DNA of 64,000 nucleotides from Alterileibacterium massiliense (GTDB lineage: Bacteria; Bacillota; Clostridia; Peptostreptococcales; Anaerovoracaceae): NCBI RefSeq assembly GCF_900104645.1, contig NZ_FNWE01000002.1, positions 759,289-823,288 on the forward strand, given 5' to 3'. The position numbers and the translations under genes are program-made. The notes under the pieces are model-generated. The model worked only from the letters and a program-made list of their open reading frames with translations, was not told the origin of the DNA and ran no database searches. Positions 1 to 7,318 of this stretch are shown here, piece after piece; the stretch's first letter is position 1, and each line of letters starts with the position of its first letter.

Positions 1-1238
1 ATTAGGGTATTCTTTTTTTCTTGCAATTTATCAAGTTTATCTAAAATATCCTTAGAATCAGGTAGCTTTGAATAGGACTTTTTGAGTTTTGCAAGATCTG
101 TTTCGTAGCGTGTGATTTCAGACTTATGCTCCTCAAAAAATGCCTTATCAGAAGGATTTGCTTTATATTCCTTGTAGTAGGCTCGATATTTTTTAACAGT
201 ATGAATTTGTTCCATCGTATTAGAAAGTAGCTGCATATCCTTGTCAATTTCTTTGATTTTATCTTGTAAGCTCAGTCTTTCTTCAGCACTTTTCTTGATG
301 TATTCATCAAGCTGTTTAACGGATTTAATGCCATGTTCTCTGATAAAAATAACTGACTCAGCCATTGTATTTAAGTTATGTTTTGTTGCCCAGTATTCAT
401 AGCCTTTGCTCTCTTTTACTTTGGCATTGGTATTCATATTGATAACATTTCCGATTCGTTTTTTTACAAATGGGGATTTAATAGATTGATTTTCTGTAAT
501 ACGATCTTTTAATCTTTCTTCGGTATAATCCTCACCAATCGTCTTAGCCCTTGTAAATCTCTGCTTATCTTTTGGCTTAAAGGATATATGTTTTCCATGC
601 TTTATTTCATAACCAAGTCCCGCCATTTTCTTTAGAAATTCTTCCCAATCTTTAGACTGTTTTATCAAACGATCAATGTCAAATTGAAGCCTGCTTTTCC
701 AAGAAGTACCTTTTTTAGATTGCTCATTCTCATACCATGACTTACCATTTGTTTTGTACTTTCTCTTATAGATCTCGTAGAACTCATCAATCACAGATAG
801 GTTGTTTTCTTTGCATAGCTTATCGCTTTGATACCTGATTTGGTGGTAGCTTTTCTTGTTGGATTGATAGCACTTGCCCGTTACCATATTTACATTATTA
901 AAAATAATATGGTTATGGATATGTCCTTTATCTATGTGGGTAGATAAGACAAATTCGTACTCATCCTTTAATATCTTTTTACATAGTTCAAGACCGATTT
1001 GATGTGCAATTTCAGGACTTGCTTCTCCGGGTAAAAAGGATTGGATAAGGTGTCTTGCAAGGACAGTTCCGTTTGTTCCGGCATCATTTCGTGTCTTTAA
1101 AAACTGGGTATGAGCAGTTTCTTGATGACATTTATGAGTGCTTACTAAGATTTGTTCATCTGTTTTTTCTCCATTAACAATATATGAAATGGCAAGATTA
1201 AGGGTTGATTTTATAGGATGTATTTTTGTAATAGCCAT
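1..1238 (-). CDS. MobA/VirD2-type relaxase, partial (runs off the left edge)
   Basis: This is the DNA-nicking enzyme that would start conjugal transfer or mobilization of the element. The frame is open from an ATG at 1238 to the window edge, about 412 residues. The metal-binding motif HIDKGHIHNH lies at residues 101-110, and Tyr19 in AISYIVN is the likely nucleophile; both fit the MOBP relaxase family. The later part is charged and looks helical. It starts 5 bases after the mobC stop, so the two are co-transcribed leftward. The C-terminus and the rest of the transfer module lie outside the window. Confidence 0.9.
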   Translation of the reverse strand, partial: MAITKIHPIKSTLNLAISYIVNGEKTDEQILVSTHKCHQETAHTQFLKTRNDAGTNGTVLARHLIQSFLPGEASPEIAHQIGLELCKKILKDEYEFVLSTHIDKGHIHNHIIFNNVNMVTGKCYQSNKKSYHQIRYQSDKLCKENNLSVIDEFYEIYKRKYKTNGKSWYENEQSKKGTSWKSRLQFDIDRLIKQSKDWEEFLKKMAGLGYEIKHGKHISFKPKDKQRFTRAKTIGEDYTEERLKDRITENQSIKSPFVKKRIGNVINMNTNAKVKESKGYEYWATKHNLNTMAESVIFIREHGIKSVKQLDEYIKKSAEERLSLQDKIKEIDKDMQLLSNTMEQIHTVKKYRAYYKEYKANPSDKAFFEEHKSEITRYETDLAKLKKSYSKLPDSKDILDKLDKLQEKKNTL

Positions 1239-1243
1239 AAAAT

Positions 1244-1594
1244 TTAATCACCTCCAGAAGTTCTGTTAAGAAGCAGTGAATGTATTTGCCACAACTCTTT
1301 TGAGAAATGTTCAATCTGCTTTTTCATATCGTTTATATCATCTTTGTAGATTATGCCGGTCGAATTTACACGCTTTGCAATCTGATTTATGTTGTTTGTA
1401 GCGTTGGAAAGTAAGCCTTGTAAATCTCTAAATGGCTCTAAATCCACTTGATATATTTCCTTTTCTAAAACGCACTTGCGAATGAAAAGGCTCATATTTC
1501 TACACTTAGCAAGTTTTCTTTTCTCTTCAAAAAGAGCCTTTTCTTCTTCGGTTAATTTAATTTCAAGTCTTTCATTTCGTATTCTATTTGCCAT
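1244..1594 (-). CDS. mobC: MobC-like relaxosome accessory protein
   Basis: This 116-residue protein is expected to bind oriT and help the relaxase form the relaxosome. The N-terminus (ERLEIKLTEEEKALFEEKR) looks like a ribbon-helix-helix segment. It is followed by the NNINQIAKRVN stretch typical of plasmid and ICE MobC proteins. It is immediately upstream of the relaxase on the same strand. The start is supported by AGGAGG just before the ATG on the minus strand. The intergenic region to its right holds inverted repeats suited to an oriT. Confidence 0.85.
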   Translation of the reverse strand: MANRIRNERLEIKLTEEEKALFEEKRKLAKCRNMSLFIRKCVLEKEIYQVDLEPFRDLQGLLSNATNNINQIAKRVNSTGIIYKDDINDMKKQIEHFSKELWQIHSLLLNRTSGGD

Positions 1595-1627
1595 AGGTAA
1601 ATCCTCCTTTGAATGTATTTCGGGGTC

Positions 1628-1643
1628 TTAGGGTACACCCTAA
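1628..1643. other. Candidate oriT inverted repeat
   Basis: A short inverted repeat TTAGGGT-AC-ACCCTAA lies 34 bases upstream of mobC and is followed by AACAAG. Origins of transfer for MobC/relaxase pairs are usually found just upstream of these genes and consist of an inverted repeat beside the nick site. The location and symmetry fit. I do not recognise the nick sequence, so the assignment is by position. Confidence 0.4.
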
Positions 1644-1650
1644 CAAGTTA

Positions 1651-1700
1651 AAAATTGATAAAAAAAGAAGCAGATCCCAGAGGGCTGCTTCATCAATTTT
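1651..1700. terminator. Large hairpin with A/T flanks, terminator-like on both strands
   Basis: An outer stem pairs 1651-1659 (AAAATTGAT) with 1692-1700 (ATCAATTTT). An inner stem pairs GAAGCAG (1667-1673) and CCC with GGG and CTGCTTC (1685-1691). A T run follows on the plus strand and an A run sits inside. It lies between the mob genes and the IS110 element and could insulate the two transcription directions, or be part of oriT structure. Confidence 0.5.
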
Positions 1701-1777
1701 TTCGTAAGTGTCCGTACACTTACTGTGCTTGCTCATATACTAATAGTATAAGAACAGCTTTAAGCATAGTTCTTAAA

Positions 1778-1931
1778 AATGAACCTAATCATCTATGATA
1801 AAATTATAGATATTAGGGATGAAATGGGATTGTTTTATGTGCTTGCTGGGTTTCCAACTTAGGAATTACTCATTTGGTAGACTCCACCCTCATTCCATTG
1901 CCTTTCATCTTTTCGGTTGGTTAGGTTCATT
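1778..1931 (+). ncRNA. Candidate IS110 bridge RNA in the transposase leader
   Basis: The 5' non-coding leader of the IS110 transposase is predicted to fold. AATGAACCTAA (1778-1788) pairs with TTAGGTTCATT (1921-1931). ATCTAT (1791-1796) pairs with ATAGAT (1806-1811). GATGAAA (1818-1824) pairs with TTTCATC (1903-1909), and a large internal loop remains between. IS110-group elements are known to encode a structured bridge RNA in this position, whose loops pair with target and donor DNA. The structure was found by eye and the transcript ends are unknown. Confidence 0.6.
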
Positions 1932-2008
1932 CATTGATTACCTGTATAACTCGTGAGCCTGTTGTGGTTTTGGATTAACAGGGCATCCCAAATTATAGGA
2001 GGTATATT

Positions 2009-3286
2009 ATGTCAGAAAAAATTGTTGTAGGAATTGATGTGAGTAAAGCTTTCAGTGATATCTGTATTCTATCACCTAATAATGACATCATCAAAAGACT
2101 TAAAATTTCTAATGATATTAATGGTATGAAGTCGCTCATCTATGTACTTGAAAAGGTAGAAGATGAGTACGAGGACAGAGCAGTAATTATCATGGAAGCT
2201 ACTGCACACTATCATCAAATTTTAGCTAATTTTTTCCGTAAGCATAATTACGAAGTCATTGTAATTAATCCGATTCAAAGTGGAGCATTGAAAAATATCA
2301 ATATCCGAAAAATTAAATCAGATAGAACAGATGCATATAATATAGCGTTGCTATATCGTATTAAGAATTACAACGAAACAATTACACATTCAGATACCGT
2401 TAACAGTATCAAAAAGCTTTGCAGACAGCATAAAGAATTGACGGATGAAATTGTGGAACACATCAACCGATTAATCGCTTTTTTAGATATTTCCTTTCCA
2501 GATTTCAAGAAAGTATTTGCGGATTTGCAAGGGAAAACACCTTTGTCTTTGCTTGAAAAATATCCTACTATACAGGAAGTCTTATCTCCTGAAAATAAGC
2601 AAGATATTATTCAACTGATAAAAGAAAATTCACATAAAAGCAGCTCCTATGCCGAAGTAAAATATGAAAAACTATTGAAAGCTGCTGAAAAATCTATTGA
2701 AGTTTGTATAGTAAGCCTTAGTTCAGCAGTACTTATTCAAACAACTGTGAGGGTTATTTTTAGTTTACAGGAAGCTTTGAAAGCAATCGATAATGAAATC
2801 AAAAGGCTATCACTTTTAGATGAAAAGTTTCATAAAGAAATAGTGCTTTTACAAAGTATTCCAGGAGTTGGAGAGTATACAGCATGTGTTGTTTTATCAG
2901 AGCTTGGAGATATATCCAATTTCTCGAAACCGAAAGAATTAGTTGCCTTCTTTGGCTTGGATCCAGGAGTAACCCAAAGTGGAACATACAATAGGAAAAA
3001 CAATAAAATCTCTAAAAGAGGATCACCTCATGTTCGCTCAATTCTCCATATGCTGGCTAAATCTAATGTGTATCCAAATCGCAACAGAGAGTATTTAAAT
3101 CCTGTTATGCGAGCTTATTTTGAAAAGAAGATAGCTGAAAAACCATACAAAGTTGTAATGTGTGCAATTATGCGAAAGATGGTTCAAATTATTTTTGCTG
3201 TCCTCAGAAATCAAAAATCATTTGAGTTAAGAACACCCGAAGAGCATCAAAAACTAATTCGAGAAAAGAGTAAGTTAGTCGCATAA
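2009..3286 (+). CDS. IS110-family transposase (DEDD recombinase)
   Basis: This 425-residue protein catalyses IS110 transposition. The N-terminal RuvC-like domain has the acidic set D10 (VGIDVSK), E63 (IMEATAHYH), D105 and D108 (SDRTDAYN). The C-terminal IS116/IS110/IS902 domain has the IPGVGEYTA helix-hairpin-helix motif and the TQSGTYNRKNNKISKRG segment, which holds the serine proposed to act in strand exchange. AGGAGG lies 6 bases before the ATG. The gene looks intact, so the element could be active. Confidence 0.95.
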   Translation: MSEKIVVGIDVSKAFSDICILSPNNDIIKRLKISNDINGMKSLIYVLEKVEDEYEDRAVIIMEATAHYHQILANFFRKHNYEVIVINPIQSGALKNINIRKIKSDRTDAYNIALLYRIKNYNETITHSDTVNSIKKLCRQHKELTDEIVEHINRLIAFLDISFPDFKKVFADLQGKTPLSLLEKYPTIQEVLSPENKQDIIQLIKENSHKSSSYAEVKYEKLLKAAEKSIEVCIVSLSSAVLIQTTVRVIFSLQEALKAIDNEIKRLSLLDEKFHKEIVLLQSIPGVGEYTACVVLSELGDISNFSKPKELVAFFGLDPGVTQSGTYNRKNNKISKRGSPHVRSILHMLAKSNVYPNRNREYLNPVMRAYFEKKIAEKPYKVVMCAIMRKMVQIIFAVLRNQKSFELRTPEEHQKLIREKSKLVA

Positions 3287-3507
3287 ACTATTAAAAGTGT
3301 TGCCTCAAAAAATGAAAGTGTATGAGGCTTGTTTGCTATGCACATTTTTAAGTTTTGTGACTTAAAAATTTTTAAAAAAATTTTTAAAATAACTATTGAC
3401 TTCCTTAGTTGGTCTACAAAAGAATGATTAGGGTAGCAAGCGTTAAGCTTTTATTAAGTATTACATTTGTATTATACCATAAATCAATTCCTTTAGCTGT
3501 ATTTATA

Positions 3508-3663
3508 TCATAGGTTTTGTATTAATTTTAAAATATTTCTCTCCATAGAAGAACGCAGATTTGTTGATTTATATGGTGAATAATTCCAATCGAAGGACTT
3601 TTGTAATTCTTTATTATTTTGCAATAGTTTACATTCATAATAAACATTTCTTTGTTTTAAGGC
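3508..3663 (-). pseudogene. Possible C-terminal protein fragment
   Basis: A 51-codon minus-strand frame ends at a TGA at 3508-3510. It has protein-like composition (for example FDWNYSPYKSTNLRSSMER) but no start codon or ribosome site, and a stop precedes it. I do not recognise the family. It may be the tail of a gene cut off when the cargo operon or IS110 arrived. The rest of the interval between IS110 and the TetR gene is AT-rich with no gene I can support. Confidence 0.25.
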
Positions 3664-3795
3664 TCAAAAAGTTTTGGATTAAAGATAACATTAGCATTAT
3701 AAGTTTAATTTGTTCTCGTATGATTTAATTTTTAGAGTAAATTTCAAACAGGAAATTGAAAAAATGTGAATATTATTATGAATGTAAAAAAACTA

Positions 3796-3824
3796 TTGAC
3801 AACAATATACCATCGGTATATACT
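3796..3824 (+). promoter_or_regulatory. Promoter of the TetR/ECF operon
   Basis: A consensus-like sigma-A promoter is visible: TTGACA at 3796-3801, 17-base spacer, TATACT at 3819-3824. The spacer and -10 lie wholly inside the left arm of the large palindrome, so a bound regulator would block RNA polymerase. The start codon of the TetR gene is 43 bases downstream of the -10. Confidence 0.85.
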
Positions 3825-3852
3825 GGTGGTATATACCGATGGTATATTGTTG
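3800..3852. promoter_or_regulatory. Perfect 24-bp inverted-repeat operator
   Basis: Two exactly complementary 24-base arms (3800-3823 and 3829-3852) are separated by TGGTG. Each arm itself contains the smaller palindrome TATACC-ATC-GGTATA, so the site offers two stacked copies of one operator. It overlaps the promoter and sits just upstream of a TetR-family gene, the usual layout for autorepression. Two TetR dimers could bind cooperatively. Confidence 0.85.
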
Positions 3853-3866
3853 ATGGAGGTGTTTAA

Positions 3867-4481
3867 ATGACTATTTCTGAGACTCAAAAGAAAATATTGG
3901 CAGTCGGCAAGAAAGAATTTTTAAAAAAAGGATTTAAGGATGCTTCACTTAGAATAATTGTCGAGGAAGCAGGATTTACGAAAGGTGCTTTTTATGGTTA
4001 CTATCCTAATAAAGCGGCCTTATTTGAAGCTATTGTTTCTGATGTAGCTGATGGGTTAATAGAACAGTTCAAAGCTGCACAAGATGCACATTTTGATTTA
4101 ATTCCAGAAAATAAAACTTTAGAAAGCAGAGAGCTGTCTACAAAATATCTTTTGCATTTTGTGAATTATATTTATGATTATTTTGAAGAATTCAAGCTTG
4201 TAATTTGCTGTTCTGAAGGCACAAAATACGAAGATTATATTCATGAACTTGTAGAATTGGAAGTATCCCGTACGGAAAAATATTACGCTATTCTTAAAGA
4301 AAAAGGCAAAATGGCAGGAAACGTCAGTCATGATTTACATCACATGATTACCAGTGCATATTTTACAGCTGTTTTTGAAACGATTGTGCATGATATGACA
4401 AGAGAACAAGCCATTAAATATGTTAAAGAGCTTGCAGTTTTTTTTAATTCGGGATGGGATGGACTTTTAAGGTTTAAATAA
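3867..4481 (+). CDS. TetR/AcrR-family transcriptional regulator
   Basis: This 204-residue regulator has the N-terminal helix-turn-helix at about residues 27-46 (LRIIVEEAGFTKGAFYGYY), followed by PNKAALFEAI as in TetR proteins. A divergent all-helical ligand domain fills the rest. GGAGG lies 7 bases before the ATG. It is the first gene after the palindromic operator and most likely represses itself and the transporter operon downstream. The inducing ligand is unknown; by context it could be a substrate of the transporters. Confidence 0.9.
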   Translation: MTISETQKKILAVGKKEFLKKGFKDASLRIIVEEAGFTKGAFYGYYPNKAALFEAIVSDVADGLIEQFKAAQDAHFDLIPENKTLESRELSTKYLLHFVNYIYDYFEEFKLVICCSEGTKYEDYIHELVELEVSRTEKYYAILKEKGKMAGNVSHDLHHMITSAYFTAVFETIVHDMTREQAIKYVKELAVFFNSGWDGLLRFK

Positions 4482-4482
4482 A

Positions 4483-4518
4483 GCGTAAAATTTTCACGCA
4501 AGGTTAGCAAAGGCTAAC
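4483..4518 (+). promoter_or_regulatory. Two small hairpins between the regulator and the ECF operon
   Basis: GCGT..ACGC (4483-4499, near-complete palindrome around AAAATTTT) and GTTAGC-aaag-GCTAAC (4503-4518) lie between the regulator stop and the next ribosome site. There is no T run, so these are probably processing or stability hairpins rather than a full terminator. Confidence 0.4.
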
Positions 4519-4547
4519 AACTATATTTAGAAAGGATATAGATTATT

Positions 4548-5147
4548 ATGAAAAATAGAGAAAATATATTACTAACAAGAGATTATATTTCCATAGGCGT
4601 TTTTTCACTTATTTATTTTGTTATTGCATTTGTTATAGGCGGTATCGCACAAATGACACCTGTCACTTTTCCGTTTATGCCGATGATAGTAGCTTTATTT
4701 GCGGGCAGTGTTTTTATGTTATACACCGCTAAAATACCGAAGCGCGGATCACTTTCCATACTTGGTATACTTGCCGGAATCTTGTTATTTGTTACCGGTA
4801 TGTTTTGGATGATGTCGGTATTTTTCATCGTATTTGGATTTATTGCGGACTTTATTTGCCAATCAGGAAATTTCAAATCATTCAGAAGAAATTTACTTGC
4901 CTATTGCGTGTTTGCGCTGTCTCCAATGGGAGCCTATATTCCCATGGCTATCATGCCTGCACAGTTTGATGAATTCATGCGTAGAAAAGGAGATGTTTCT
5001 TCTTTTGAAGGAATCATCAATGCTATTAGAATAAATTGGTGGGTTATCCCCTTAATGATTTTGGGGACAATTATTTGTGCCATAATCGGAGGCCTTATAG
5101 GTAAAAAATTATTGAAAAAACATTTTGAAAAAGTGGGGATTATATAA
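4548..5147 (+). CDS. ECF transporter S component, MptD/Trep_Strep family (copy 1)
   Basis: This 199-residue membrane protein is expected to bind the small-molecule substrate of an energy-coupling-factor importer. It has about five or six hydrophobic segments and a C-terminus ending IGGLIGKKLLKKHFEKVGII, typical of the MptD-type S family. The spacing FPFMPMIVALFAGSVFML in the early part is also family-like. Only one base-pair boundary separates it from the T gene, giving the order S-T-A. A diverged second copy is at 12155, so this operon carries two importers. The substrate is unknown. Confidence 0.8.
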   Translation: MKNRENILLTRDYISIGVFSLIYFVIAFVIGGIAQMTPVTFPFMPMIVALFAGSVFMLYTAKIPKRGSLSILGILAGILLFVTGMFWMMSVFFIVFGFIADFICQSGNFKSFRRNLLAYCVFALSPMGAYIPMAIMPAQFDEFMRRKGDVSSFEGIINAIRINWWVIPLMILGTIICAIIGGLIGKKLLKKHFEKVGII

Positions 5148-5852
5148 ATGGCTTTAGATCCCAGAACAAAGCTGCTGATTTTATCAATAACAAGTATTTC
5201 CGTGTTTCTGAATGAAAGTATCGTTATAGAATGCCTTTTTACAGCAATCCCTATATTATTGCTCTTACAGGCGAAAGAGTTCCGTACTGCTTCAAAATAC
5301 GGAATTCTCTTTATTGTGTTATTGATGGTACAGCTTTTTGTTATATCAAAATTACCTGTTACGATCGGAGGCATCATATATATGTTTGATGTCTATATAA
5401 GAAAACTTATTCCTTGTTTTATGCTCGGCACATTTTTAATACAAACTACAAAGGTCAGTGCTTTTTTAGCTGCATTCAGTCGATTGCATTTGCCTAAAGG
5501 TTTCACTATTGCACTTTCTGTTACATTGCGATACTTTCCGACAATGGCTGAGGAATGGAACTATATTAAGGACGCCATGGCTCTTCGAGGGATAACCGCT
5601 TCTTTTACAGAATTTTTACGCCATCCGGTCAAAATAATGGAGTATGTATATGTACCCATGCTGGTATCTGCTTCTAAAATCTCTGATGAAATCACACAAG
5701 CCGCAATTACAAGAGGAATAGATCATGTCGGAAGGCGCAGCTGTATGGAAAAAGTTTGTTTTTCAATCCATGATGCTCTGATTGTAACAATCTATATAGG
5801 GATTATTTGCATGATATTTTTTGATTTTTTACGAGGAGGTGTATTCCCTTGA
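5148..5852 (+). CDS. ECF transporter T component (EcfT-like, copy 1)
   Basis: This 234-residue membrane protein links the S component to the ATPase. Several hydrophobic helices are followed by the coupling-helix region with the family arginines (ALRGITASFTEFLRHP and ITRGIDHVGRR, the Ala-Arg-Gly-like boxes of EcfT). It begins directly after the S gene stop and its own stop overlaps the TTG start of the ATPase gene, so translation is coupled. Confidence 0.85.
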   Translation: MALDPRTKLLILSITSISVFLNESIVIECLFTAIPILLLLQAKEFRTASKYGILFIVLLMVQLFVISKLPVTIGGIIYMFDVYIRKLIPCFMLGTFLIQTTKVSAFLAAFSRLHLPKGFTIALSVTLRYFPTMAEEWNYIKDAMALRGITASFTEFLRHPVKIMEYVYVPMLVSASKISDEITQAAITRGIDHVGRRSCMEKVCFSIHDALIVTIYIGIICMIFFDFLRGGVFP

Positions 5853-7318
5853 TTGAATTTATAAAACTTTCTTTTTCCTACAAGGATATGGAAAAAGCTT
5901 CTTTACGGGAATTACACTTAAATATTCCAAAAGGACAATGTGTTCTCTTGTGCGGTGCATCAGGATGCGGAAAAACGACTCTTACCAGATTGGTAAACGG
6001 GCTGATTCCTCATTTTTTTGAAGGAAAACTTTCAGGCAAAGTAACTGTAAAAGGAATGAATGTTGCCGAGACCGAAATTTCAACTCTTTCCGATAGTGTC
6101 GGCACGGTTTTTCAAAATCCGAGAACACAATTTTTCAACACAGATACAGATAGTGAAATTGTTTTCGGACTGGAAAACAGAATGCTGGAGATGAAAGAAT
6201 TAAAACAGCAGCTTGAAAGGATTACTAAAGATTTGCATATAGAAAAATTAAAAGGATGCAGCATTTTTGAACTTTCCGGAGGGGAAAAACAAAAAATTGC
6301 ATTTGCGTCTGTGTATGCCACGAATCCGGATATTTTTGTATTGGATGAACCGTCCTCAAATCTGGATTTTCATTCCGTGCTTGAACTGAAAAAACTGATA
6401 GAAAAAATAAAACAACAAGGGAAAACGATTATCATTGCAGAACATCGCTTGTGGTATTTAACAGATGTTGCAGACAGGGTCATCTTAATGCAGGAGGGTC
6501 AGATTTTTAAGGATATGAGTATACAGGATTTTTGCGAGCTCCCGCTTGAACAAATACAAAATATGGGGCTCAGGTGTCGAAATCTTTCTGAAATCAAAAC
6601 AAATACCAATGATAAAAAATTTTCCCAACACACCTTAGAGCTGAAAGATATTCATGTCAAATATGGTGAAAAGATTATCTTGCAAAACATCTCTTTTACC
6701 GCAAATGGTGGAGAGATCGTCGCAATTACCGGCGCAAACGGAACAGGAAAAACGACACTGGCACGCACGATATGCGGACTGATAAAACAAAAATCGGGAA
6801 ATATTTTTGTAGACGGCAGGAGTTTGTCTGCAAAAGCGCGTATTAAAAAATCTTACATGGTGATGCAGGATGTCGGACATCAACTTTTTACGGATTGTGT
6901 GGAAACAGAATGCACACTCGGAACAAAAACAACAGATGAGTCTGTTATTGACGAAACTTTATCGGCCTTATCTCTTTCCGAATTAAAAAACAGACATCCC
7001 CTTTCACTTTCAGGAGGACAAAAACAGAGGTTGGCAGTGGCAATCAGCTTGCTTTGTGATAAAGAAATTCTTATTTTCGATGAACCGACCAGTGGGCTTG
7101 ACTTAAAAAGCATGCGGGAAGTAGGAACGATGGTAGAGAGACTTTCTGAACAGGAAAAAATCCTGCTCATTATTACACACGACATTGAATTTATAAAAAC
7201 AATATGTTCCAGAGTTTTGCTTTTGTCAGGCGGTAAAATAATTGCCGATTTGAGAGGTGAAGAAAAGAAAAATATCGAAAAATATATTTTAGCAGAAGGA
7301 GATCGAAATGAAGAATAA
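5849..7318 (+). CDS. ECF transporter ATPase, two fused ABC domains (copy 1)
   Basis: This 489-residue protein powers the ECF importer. The first ATPase domain has Walker A GASGCGKT (36-43) and signature LSGGEKQKIA. The second has Walker A GANGTGKT (295-302) and signature LSGGQKQRLAVA, with DEPTSGLD as Walker B. One polypeptide therefore replaces the EcfA1/EcfA2 pair. It starts at TTG, chosen because of GAGGAGG just upstream and because it overlaps the EcfT stop as TTGA. Its end overlaps the next gene by 11 bases. Confidence 0.9.
   Translation: MIEFIKLSFSYKDMEKASLRELHLNIPKGQCVLLCGASGCGKTTLTRLVNGLIPHFFEGKLSGKVTVKGMNVAETEISTLSDSVGTVFQNPRTQFFNTDTDSEIVFGLENRMLEMKELKQQLERITKDLHIEKLKGCSIFELSGGEKQKIAFASVYATNPDIFVLDEPSSNLDFHSVLELKKLIEKIKQQGKTIIIAEHRLWYLTDVADRVILMQEGQIFKDMSIQDFCELPLEQIQNMGLRCRNLSEIKTNTNDKKFSQHTLELKDIHVKYGEKIILQNISFTANGGEIVAITGANGTGKTTLARTICGLIKQKSGNIFVDGRSLSAKARIKKSYMVMQDVGHQLFTDCVETECTLGTKTTDESVIDETLSALSLSELKNRHPLSLSGGQKQRLAVAISLLCDKEILIFDEPTSGLDLKSMREVGTMVERLSEQEKILLIITHDIEFIKTICSRVLLLSGGKIIADLRGEEKKNIEKYILAEGDRNEE

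Larger units (their letters stand above)
1778..3331 (+). mobile_element. IS110-family insertion sequence (ends not resolved)
   Basis: The unit consists of a structured leader, a DEDD transposase gene and a short 3' flank with a GCCTC/GAGGC hairpin (3302-3328). IS110 elements lack long terminal inverted repeats and usually make no target duplication, so the outer borders cannot be set from this copy. The left edge is probably somewhat before 1778. The element separates the mob genes from the cargo operon of the larger element. Confidence 0.6.
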
